Shown here: piece after piece, positions 23,058-34,700 of the stretch
How the letters are laid out: every line of letters starts with the position of its first letter
How positions within the stretch are numbered: position 1 is the stretch's first letter
Assembly: GCA_009760855.2 (NCBI GenBank)
Contig: WPIO01000020.1
Span: forward strand, 5,401,501 to 5,465,500
Direction: 5' to 3'
DNA length: 64,000 nt
Source of the DNA: Cristatella mucedo
Taxonomy: Eukaryota; Bryozoa; Phylactolaemata; Cristatellidae
Notes under the pieces: model-generated
What the model saw: the letters and a program-made list of their open reading frames with translations, nothing else
Database searches by the model: none
Told to the model about the DNA's origin: nothing
Position numbers and translations under genes: made by a program

Positions 23058-25925
23058 CTACACAAAAAAAGTATTTAATGCCATTAGGTAGATTTATCGT
23101 GGCAAATAATTATCGATCTAGGCCTGGAGGAACTGGTGCTAACAGTAAAGGTTGTATGAAAATGATAAAATACAGCTCAAGGAGTAGCACATACAACAAT
23201 GAACATATCGTTCCTAGTGAGAAGCATTCGCTTCTTCCTCAAAAAAAAGCACCATGTGCATGCCAGAGTCACAGAAATGTAAGCAACTGAAATGGCTGTT
23301 GAAAGCTTGCAAGATACTAGCCGTGTTCAAGGTCGATAACTACCGTTGGCAGCACTGACAGTAATATATCAGAGAAGTGTTTACTAAGAGCATAGAAACA
23401 ATAGTTCTCGACTTGCCCTGTTTACAAAACACAAACAAAATAGAATCACCACTTCTGCTATAATAACAATTAATTTGCACAGCACCCCTAAAGAACTCAA
23501 GATCGTTCTAAGCACTCTACTGATACTGTCTGGCACGCACTACCAGATGATTGGTGGTAAAAATCCACAAGCAGCAGGTACATTGTAAGCAGGCATATGT
23601 ATACGAAGGACGAATCACAAATATCCACTAAAAGTTGTAATAAAAAGTGTTTGGAGCTTCATTTTAATTGTCATGCCAGTGGACGATATGACTGACGTTC
23701 ATCGGTAGTGAGTTGCAGACTTTGGGAGCAAAGAACTAAAGGCGTGATTTCCAAAGGGTTTGAGGTTCGTAGGAAGTATGGCTCAACGTTTCGAGTCAGA
23801 AATGCAGGCTGTATTGATTATTAGCCTAGTAGGGAGCAGTTCTGATATGTAGGCTGGAACCAAAGAATAAAGGGACCTAAAAGTGAGCGACAAAACCTTG
23901 AAGTCAATTAACTGCTTGATTGGGAGCCAGTGAATGTCGACGAGGACTGGTGCGATGTGGCAACTGCAATGCTCACGGCAGACGAGCCTGGCTGCGGTGT
24001 TTCGCACCAACTGTAAGTGCCTGTTTGCACATGCTGGTAGACCAGAAAGCAGTGAGTTACAGAAGTCGAAATGGGATGTCACAAATGCACAGACCAATTT
24101 CGTTGGAGTATCCCTGTCTAAGCAAGTCCACATTTATAGCAATGTTATACAACTGAAAGAAAGCAGACTTATGTGGTCGTCAAATGAAAGGTCACTTTGG
24201 AACAGGACACCTTGATTACGTACATATTCAACAGGAGATACCCTGGTTATAGTCGGGATGTTTGTCGATTTCAGCAAGATCTTGGTCAAAACGATCAGGT
24301 CGAGGTCCCCATCACTAAACCATCTCATGTATGATTCGGGGTTTATCACACACTGAGTGACCATTCCAAAGACAAGCGTTGGGCCGCCGTAGTAATAGCA
24401 GGCCTGATGACCACCAAGTTTGAGCGATTCACACCAGCTCCCAAATGAGATCGGGCAGGGTGTGAGAGGAATGGAGCCTTATGCAGTGGCAGTGCCTCCA
24501 CATGGGTCCTCTTTTAGATAAACCCAAGGCACGGACCCTTCGGCTGTTTCTGCATTTTCGTCGATGGTGACTGACAGTGAAACTACATTTTCTCTTCATG
24601 CAAATGAAGTCGGGTTGATCTTCACAAAATAAGTTCTAGGACATCAATGCATTCATATTAGTCATTATAGGTAACGACATTCGATCTACAATGGAATGAC
24701 TTCGAAACCGGAAGAAACTACAAAATGACATACTCAGTCATCGCATGAGTGCAACAACTAATAAGAAATAATAGGATTCCTACTATGAGGGCCTCATTAT
24801 ACATTACCAAAAATAACTTCATAATTAAGTCATTAGACGCCTGAACGAAGGTTAGTTGATGCAACAGCTACATTTAATAAGGCAGCAGACAATGATTGAC
24901 GGCTATCACCAACGAACCGCTGTATTCCAGAGTCGAACAGGCGACCTGAGTCGTTAAGTGCTCACACCTCAGCCCCCCCCCCCCTGTAAACTAAGCCATA
25001 GCTGCAAAGCAGGGCAACCGCGGAAGAGAGCTGGGCGAGACGACCAGCGACACATCGTCGGCGTAACGTACCCCTCTGTGGCAGATTTCTCAGAACGTTC
25101 GTTAGCTGATCGCTTTTTGAGCCATGCTTCTTCATCAAGTAGTCAGCCAGGTCTTCGAGAATAGGCTGATTATACATGGCAGCAAACTGTTCGCGGCACA
25201 CCTGGGCAAAAGCAAGCAGGCTTGAAGGCACTGCCACACAGTGTCTACAGCCAGACAACGGCTGAAGTTATGGCAGGCGAGCGAGCCACCTGCTGCACCT
25301 TCTCTACCTCGTTCATTGCATCGACGTCGCTTGCGTGAGTCCAGAAGCAATCGTGAACGGAGACGAAAGTCACACCCTTGCTATAAAAACGACAAAAAAT
25401 GTTGGGTCGATCTTCACAAATAAGTTCTAGGACCTTGATGCATTCACACTAATAATTATAGGTAACGACTTTAAACTGACAATGCGATCGCTTTCAAATC
25501 TTAATAAACTAAATAATGACAATTTTGGTCATTTGAAATTTTCGGTCGAGGCAAAGATGGGGAATGGGAAACGTGCCTCGCGATCCCTAGTGCAGAAAGA
25601 AATAAGCAGATAGAGCACATCATGCTTTTAATCATATAAAGTTAGCAAGCAGCTACTACTAGACGCAGGCGCACGTGGCAGCATTGGCAAGGGAAGCACC
25701 GAGGAGTAAATGTAAAGATTGCTGGATTCAACAGGATCATTTGTATAGCAAGAGATCATTAGTTGCTATCACCCTGCTTATTGAAACAATAGGGAACTAC
25801 CACTCGAACCCACGACCTGGACATACACTTGGACTAGAAGGCTTTGCTCTTCATTTTGTTTGTTTGTCAAGCATGATTTTACTCACCATTCAATTGCATT
25901 TCCCTTTGCAGCAAATGTAAAGCGC

Positions 25926-25981
<56 letters not shown>

Positions 25982-28900
25982 AGTTCTCTGAGGGCGCTTT
26001 ATCAAGTGTATTATTATTATTATTACTACTAGGCGATGCTGTTGTGAAACCATCACCAGAAGCTCACTATTCTTCGACAGCTGAATACATTTTGAAAGCT
26101 TCGTTAAGAAGACTGCTTCCACAGCTAGTAGTCATGTCTGATCCCTATCTAAGATTACGAACTGTCTTCCATAGTGGCTTCTGCCAAATTTAACTAGCCA
26201 ATAAGTTCTGCCTAGGCTAGACTATTGTAATTCCCTTTTGGCCGGGCTATCAAAAAAGGCCACAACAGTTGGCTATGAATATGGCTGCAAGGCTTGTTTG
26301 CATATCCCCGAGGTTTGAACATGTGTCTCCTTTGCTGTCGAGTTAGGGTGGCTACCGTTGACCACCGGATACAGAGCAAAGTTCTCACACTGACACACGA
26401 GAGCCACCTTGGCTCGGTTCATTCACACCTAGCCGAATTGCTGCAACAGTTTCTGCCTCTTCGCCCTCAGGTCTTGTATGGAAAATAAATTAACTGTGCC
26501 ATTCCTCTGCTTAAAGACCGTTGGCAGCAAAAGCTTTTGCTCTGCAGGCCCTAGACTGGAACTCAATTCCTTGATTATTATCCAACGACCTGCACTTTCC
26601 TGCTGCCGACTGTGGCACATCCTTTCCAGCCGTCCCGAGCTGTTAATTCCACGTTACTCACTACTTCAACTGCTCACACGACTCAACTATGCTTCTCAAA
26701 TTCTCTCTGTTTCCTGAAATGAAGTCTGTTGGCTAACGAATGCGCACTGAGAGCCGCTTAGCTAATGTGTGTTTACAAAACTCATGCGTAACACATGCAC
26801 AGTCCTTGGGGCTTTGTGGAGTGACACATAGAGATATATTACATGCCATTAAATTACCTACCGGTAGCAGTTCAGTGCCGTGAGGATCATGTGCGCCGAA
26901 TCAAGCGAGTGAATGAAGTTGGGCGGGAATGCGTTCTTCTGTTTCATTGCGTTTGGCAGCCTACAATGTGAAAGCAACAAGGCAATGCGTAGTCAACCAA
27001 CAATGGACACGCAAGGGCCGGCCTTGTGCCGAAAGCATGCGCGGACGCCGCGTGCTCGCGAGTAAGGCGAGCGAGAGCTCGCGCGGTCTCACAGCTCGCG
27101 GCACTGCGAAAGGAGAGAGACGTGGGGGGTGGGCAAGAGCAGAAGAACAGGTGGATTCGAGCCAGAAGCGGAGCAGCAGCGAGACGCTGCTTCGACAGGC
27201 GCAGGCCAGCGCACGCACATGTTCTGCGTTCCTTCCTTCATGTACGGCTGTATGACCTGGAGCCCCACGGGTGTGATCCAGTCGACGGGCTCATTGCACT
27301 CGTGAGCGACCAGGTAGGCGCTCACCGTCAGCCAGTCCTACACGCGGCAGGGCAGAATTGCTAAGAACTTAATATATGGTAGCAGGCCCTCCTCGACGAC
27401 GACAAGCTCCTCCCGACGCACAGCAAAGCACAGCAGGATTGGCAACGACCAACAAAGGGTGACCGACTGGAAATCGTAGAACTGGCAGCGCCGCAGCAGG
27501 AAATTATAGGGTCCACGACGAGACACGTGCCTGAATCTCTTTCGTGGACGTGAACATCTGCTGCAAGCAATCAAAAGTCTTGCCCATGAGATAGTTGCTC
27601 CCTTCAAAGCACATCTCCTCCGGGAAATCCTCCGTGCTCAGCAGCTGGCGGTGTATCTGAGCTCGTGCTCCGTAGCGCGTCACTCCGTACACGGTCGTCA
27701 TGACTGTCTGCTTGATCACCTGCGACAGCGGCAGCATCGCTATTGCCGGCCAAAGCAGGCTATAGACGCCGAGCAGACGCAACCGACACCGGTCGATGGA
27801 TTCAGCCTGCCGAACGAGCACTGGAAGGCGCTCTCACCACGAATGTTCAGTTCAACATGTAAGCCACAGCCGTTGGCCCATGAAACACCTGAAGGGCAGT
27901 AGCCAGGGTGGGAGGGGGAGTCGTGAAGGCGGTTGGTCAGTCTAGAGAGGCAAGCCCTGGATGACGATGGTGCAACAGCCGGTACTCGAGACCCACGAAG
28001 CTCGCACACGAAGCACGCAGACGGGCACCTGCAGACGGGCGGAGCCTAAGCTAGCGATTCTCTCCCTAAACTGACAACCAACCCACCTTAAGTCTACCAC
28101 AAGCACAACTTCTACACAACCAACCTACTTTTTATCTGCTTAGCTTGCCAGTTAGTAGCAACAAGATAAGCTTCTTTGAAACGAAATGCTTGTGCTTCTA
28201 GGCCGAAGAGGTCGGGGCATCGAACGACCAAGAACAAGATGGCCTATTGTCTACCATCTGCTCACAGTCTACCAGGTGCCGACCACATGCCACCTACTGC
28301 CCTTTCGCTGCCTATCCTATCAGTCCTGGTTGACTGTTTAGAGCAACGACAGCTTTAATACTCCAGCAAAAAAAAATCAACTAAAGAATGCAATGAGTAA
28401 AAAATTCTTCCAGGCAAATGAGCGCCCTCGTAAAATAATGCTGGTGCTAAACAATGCAAAGCCAGCCAATGGTTCAGCCTAGCTCACCGGCCTGTCTCAG
28501 CTTACGAACGGCTTGCTTCATCAAGACCAGCCGACTCACGTGACATTCAGGAGTGGTACAGCAATGCACGAGCAGTACTCTGATTGAGAAGCAAGAGATG
28601 ATGCACCTGAGATTAAAACCCACATTCACAATCACAGGACCAGACGAGAGGCTGCAGAAGAGTTGAGGTACACATTACATACCCACGATTAGATCAGGAC
28701 ATGATTTCTGTGCGACGTTTAGTTTGCACGCTCTTTCGAAATGTTACATGAAGCTAAATTTATTCCAACAGCCACAAACATGGCGAATAACTCGACCAGA
28801 ACTCAGCTACCGGCCACGGGGGAAGTCTGCTCAACACAACGGTATTTCAGGATGTGGCAGGTCCTGCTGGCACGTGATGCAGTCCCACGGTCGATGCTCA

Positions 28901-31636
28901 ACCCCGATTACTGAGTGCTCTCGATGTCACGTGACCACACCCTTGCTGTCCTTTTCTCTGACTTCCTACTCGTTCGTCGACCTGTATGCTGTCTGCCTCT
29001 CCCCCACATTACCCCATGCTCTGGAGCAGCCTTCCCAAAGGGTAATTCTTCATGCATCGTTCACGACTTTACCCTATATACGTCTGTGTCGCTTTGTTCA
29101 ATACAGACATCGTTGTATCTGCAACCTGCATTCTGGAGGGGGCGGGATTCTTCCTCCATTCTCTCCCCAACGCAGCTGCTCTCTCACTTTGCTTTCAGGT
29201 ATGCTTTCTGAGGCGCCAGGATTTTCACTTACGGCGGAGAAAGACTTGCAAGATGTCATCATGAAGGGGGCAAAATCCGAAAGTAATGAAAAATTATAGC
29301 ACACAGTAATGCAACGCATCTCTGCCGGTAACTCCTGAAAACCATAAGGATCATGTGGGTGTTACATAATAGAGTACTTGAATTCATTCTCCGAGCAATG
29401 CAGCCACTTGTCGTGACCACTACACATTTATTGCATTAGGCTGCAAGCTGGCAGAACAGGAACGACGACTTTCCCACCATCAAAAATGTGCACACATAGT
29501 AATATACTCACTTTTCGCCTGACGAAGCCTCTAAGCACCTGCGCAATCGGTAAACCTGCAGCATCATCTTTTTGCCGTTCAGCTTCCACCTGAAAGTTAA
29601 AAAGGTATTTACTCCAACACCAAGAAAAAGAGAAGAAAACGAGGCAAACGGCCCAGTCCTAGCAGCATCAAATTTCGTATCTACGACACGACTCGAAAAC
29701 TTGGATGGACGAAGTGGGCCTGAAAATAGCCACCGGTGTAAAAACGTCGAGGGCACGAGTCAAGAGAACGCATCTGCGCACTGTGCGACTCGGCTGCAGC
29801 TGGAGTCGCAGCAGGAACTAGCCCTGGCCACAGCCGCCGAGGCGCAAAGCATCTGCTCAGGGCCCGACAAGAGATCAAGACTAATCATAATGGTGAACGT
29901 TTAAATTCGTGCGTTTTCATGCAAATGGGCACTTCGTAATCTCGCGAGCAGAGCTGAAGAAAGCATGCCGTAAAGACAGCCCAGAGTGCAACAAAGTTGG
30001 TACCATAGTCAGTGTGACTGACACACGATCTTTATATTGACTGTTAGCAGTGGTGAGGTTGATAGCGATAAAGCTCTTTTGCCACTGCACAAATACGGCA
30101 GTTGAATAAGCTCAACTGTGGCACGTGCTCCCCAAGCAAAAAGGGAAGAACAGCAAAAGACTAATACTGCATGGTATTGCGGTTGAAGCTGAAAACCCGA
30201 TCCACAAGATCTTCTGTTTTGCAGTAATGAGCTAGCTGTGGAGTAGCTAGTAATAGCAGAAGTAAGAAGTAGTAGAATAGTACGAGTAGCAAGGACTGCT
30301 ACCTCACTTAAAGTACGAGCTTACGAGCTAGTTACACAAATGGTCTGAACCACATTTGTATATAATCGAATTGGCCACACCCTGTACATATGTGGTTAGT
30401 AATATGATCGCAGGACTCATGCAACCTGGCAGGAGAGTAACATTATCAAACACCAGGGATAGAGGCTAAGAACCGAAGCCAAGCTCGACGGAGCATGCGG
30501 CAGTCGACCTCTGAGTAGCATCAACTACATCCGAGCTTGCGCTGAGTTCGAACGTTTGAGGGTAGTGACACTTGGCGATGCAAATTTGGAAGCTACCTGC
30601 AAGACCTGAAAGGCATGCACACTCACCAGATTAGCGACTTCGGTGTAAACGTCCTGCGGCTTGTCGGCCGGCGCTACGTTCACCGACTCGGCACCCACCT
30701 GGTCGCGACCGAGACTGGCGTAATGCTGCAGGCCATTGCACGACCCGTCCTGTGCGAAAAGCGCTCAGCTTCTGTATGACGACACGACACAAGTCAAAGA
30801 GCCATTATGAGGCACCTACTCTAGGGCAGAAAGAACGAGCTGAACCATACTGCTGTTGGAAGCACTGGCAGGGCAATGCAAAAAAAAGGCCATGCCGAAA
30901 ATCAGACTGTAAAAAGCATGCGTTTGGCTCGGGCGCAAGAACGGCACAGGGAGGCACGGCAATCAGGACGAACGCTGGAAATGATAATAGCTAAGGGGAG
31001 GATCGGCAAGCTCGGGCATACCTGGTGAACAGGAAACGAAGACATGTAGTTGTGAGGGTCACCTGACTCGATGGCCCTATGCAGTTCTTGGCAGCAAGCC
31101 AGAGTCTGCCACGGCTCCTCCGACTCCTGCCACCATTTTCTGCCCTAATAAACAAGTAAAGTGTGGGGACGAATGACACACCCATTAACGTGCCGGCACT
31201 CTTCCATGGGCAAATGGCTGCGTGTCACGATGTCGGCAAGCATGCACACAGATCATCGCCACAAGAACTGACCGCGCTCTTTGTAAGCTGCTAGTAGCCG
31301 CCTGCTTACATCCAGTGGTCGGCGTGCACTGTCCAAAATGTCGTCCAAGCACTGGTCGGCATACGCTAGGCGCTCTGCTAATGTGCATCGCTTCTTAAGA
31401 CCGGTCAAGTTGACGAGATGGATCTTGAGCCAGTCGAGACCCTTTGCACCGAGCTTTTTCGATTGAGCAAACAGAAGTAGGCTTCGGCTGACGTCATCAC
31501 CGACGTGACTGAAGTGTGGTGGGCACGGATAGACACGCCCTCGAAAGTCCACGTTGTGTGGCAGCCAGAAGATTCGATCGACAAACTGTGGCGCCGCAAA
31601 GAACAGGCTCATAGAGCAGCAACGTCTCGGGAGAGA

Positions 31637-31727
<91 letters not shown>

Positions 31728-34700
31728 AGAGACAGCGAGACAGAAAGCCAAATACAGAGACAGCGAGAGGGAAGTTGGGGAGAAAGAGAGAGAAAGCCTG
31801 GCAGCATGGTTCGATCGCGTGCGGCGACGTGTTAGTGGCTGGGAGCTTGGGCGAAAGGGAGGGCATAAGAATCGCAGGGCACCGAGCCAGATCCGAGAGC
31901 TGGACAGCCGGTGAAGACAGAGTGCTTCAATCCGATAAGCGGAACAAGGAAAGACCCGAATGGGTGATCAATTCAAGGCATGCACAGCCAGATCATTATA
32001 GCAGCGCAGCCAATTCTCATTGCACTGCAAACAAGAGAGTTAATGATAGCAGTCATCACACTGCATGGACTGGATGGATCAGAATGAGTTGAACAAGCAG
32101 TGAATTCAAATGTCGAGCGAATAAACTACAAAACGCTCAGATAATAATAACACATTTGATAAAGTGCACTCAAAGAACTCAATCTCTCTCCAGGCACTTC
32201 ACATTTACTGCAAAGGAAACATGCCCGAATTCCGTCGATAAAACAATATCGTCAGCAACAGCTATCTGCTGATGTAGAGAGGCCCCATCCCAGCCGAGGA
32301 GCAGCTACACTGCATGTCGTCAAGAGGCCCGCCCCTCTGGTCATAACAATAAGAATAATACATTTGTTATAGTCCCTGTGTCATATTCCAAAGCGACCTC
32401 TCGTTAGACGACCACATCAGCTCCACAGTCAAATCAGCCTATTTTCAGCTTCATGACATTGCTAAAATTAGGGCTTGTTTAGATAAGGATACCACGTCCA
32501 AGTTGGTCCATGCATTCGTGACATCTCGTCTCGACTTCTGCAACTCACTGCTTACTGGCCTACCAGCATGTGCGATCAGGCGATTGCAGCTGGTGCAAAA
32601 CTCTGCAGCTAGGCTTCTCTGTCGTGAGCGTCGAAGTTGCCACATTACTCCACTCCTCGCCGACCTGCACTGGCTACCAGTCAAGCAACGGATTGACTTC
32701 AAGGTTTTGTTGCTCACTTTTAGGTCACTTCATTCTTTGGCTCCAGCTTATCTCTCCGATATACTCCCCCATCAGGCCAAGCATCGTACCACCTGCTTTT
32801 CGGAATCCAACAGTCTAGAAATACCTCGTACAAACCTTAAATCCTTTGGAGACCGTGCATTTAGTTCGTATGCTCCCAAAGCCTGGAACTCCCTCCCGAC
32901 TTGCGTCAGAACATCCCCTGACCTGACCACATTTAAAAGGAACTTAAAACACACCTATTTAGGACAGCATTTAGTGGGTCCCTGTGATTCGTCCTTCACG
33001 TGCTTATGCGTGCTGACACTGTGCATGCTGCCACTAACCACATTTGCATGCTGACCCTGTGCATGTCACCCCTAACCATGTTATTCATTTTGTTTGTTTT
33101 TCAAGCATGATTTTACTTACCATTCAATTGCATTTCCCTTTGCAGCAGATGTAAAGCGCCTAGAGAGAGATTAAGTTCTCTGAGGGCGCTTTATCAAGTG
33201 CAATATCATTATTATTATTATTATTATTTGTTATAGTCCCTTCAGAGAACGTATTTCTAGGCACTTTACATTAGCTGAAAAGAAGGCACAGCTGCGTGAT
33301 AAGGCCGAAAATAAAAGATGCACTTGGACTCAGAGGCTTGGACTTAGTAGGCTTTAAGCACGTGACAATAGTAACTAGCTCCTTAGGAACTAGTGCCACG
33401 ACCGACAGCCCGAGCTAAACACAACTACAACACGGCTGCTCTGTCACCACTGCTGCAGCAGCAGCAGCTCCTACAATCGCCACTGTAGTCAATCTGCAGC
33501 TCGTTGACACGACGATGGAGCCTCGCTACTTGCACCCGATGGACACGAGTATGGGAGCTAGATTTGTTTACAAATCATGCTCGACCATCCGGATGAGCAA
33601 CAACGTTTGGGGATTGTGCAGAGACAAGACGACGATTAAATTCAAAGTTCTACGCACTCAAATACTTTTTAGCAGTCGAGAAGAAAAAATCGGTGTCACA
33701 CTGGCCCTTTGAAGAGTCACGTTTAGTGCTTGACTGTGATGTAGCACCGTGAGCACCAACGAAACTGCCTCACACATGCCCTATCATCAGAGCACGCGAA
33801 ACGCAGCATAAGGTCGTTGGCAAGCTAAGAGAACATGCAGACATACACGCGAAGCAACCTACATGTGGGAATGCTCGAAAGTGTGCAGTAACACAATCAT
33901 GTCACAGTCATACTAGACCGTGAATACCGGTGTCAAAAAGTAGACGTGTGGAGTCATGCATCATATGGCACCAAGAAAGGCAGGAAGACACGATGCCGAC
34001 ACATGAATGTAGAAAGAGGAAACTAACATCGATGCACGCCCATCTCGAAGAAATGACACGGGAGCCAAGCCGTTTCTCACGATGTATGCTATCCATACAG
34101 TGGCTGCAGTAAAGCATGATTACTAACAGGGACTGACCTTGTTAGCGATTGACAGCTTGTATAGCTGTGAGCACCACTGACCATGCATGTCAGCATACTT
34201 CTGCTTTAAAGCCACCCTCTGTCTGTTTGCTTCTACCTTTTCGTGATTTGACATGCCCCTGCAAAAGACGATTTAGGAGACTACACTATCAGAACGCTAG
34301 CATGCAGCAAATGACATGCAGAGGACGTCCCCGCATAGCAATCGAGAGGGGCGCTGCAGCCAGCGTAGTCATAAGTAGCTACAAGTCAACAGGGAAATTT
34401 CGTTAGTAATTCAACTTCAGCAAACAGCAATGTAAAACAATTAAATGCACACGATAACTATTTTGCACTACTAGATGTACAAAAAAATGAAAATTCGCAC
34501 TGGGGCCCATAAGAAAACTTCAGAATCTCCGTCGTAGCACTTTGCATTTGCTGTAAAGGAAACACGATCACATAGTTAGTGCCGATAAGCACGGAGTCAA
34601 CATACATAAGCTTACAAAGAACGCATGACAAGGACCCAGCAAATGCTGTGAGAAGCAGGTGAATATGCAGTTCCGTTTTAAATGTAATCAAGTCAGAAGA

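Noticed and set aside
25010-25071. Frame continuing past POLRMT exon y into a Gly-rich tail, and a YADD-like word in another frame
   Set aside because: The GTACGT donor and the conserved terminal exon at 23008-23057 show the tail is intronic; the YADD-like word is only a few residues with no RT context.
28724-29299. 191-codon plus-strand open frame, longest in the window
   Set aside because: It lies in a POLRMT intron, has no recognisable domain, and its composition (Ser, Pro, His, Cys rich) looks like translated non-coding DNA.
31253-31866. Ser-Leu and Arg-Glu repeat proteins around 31.6 kb, also at 1.75 kb and 25.9 kb
   Set aside because: They are translations of GA/CT microsatellites.
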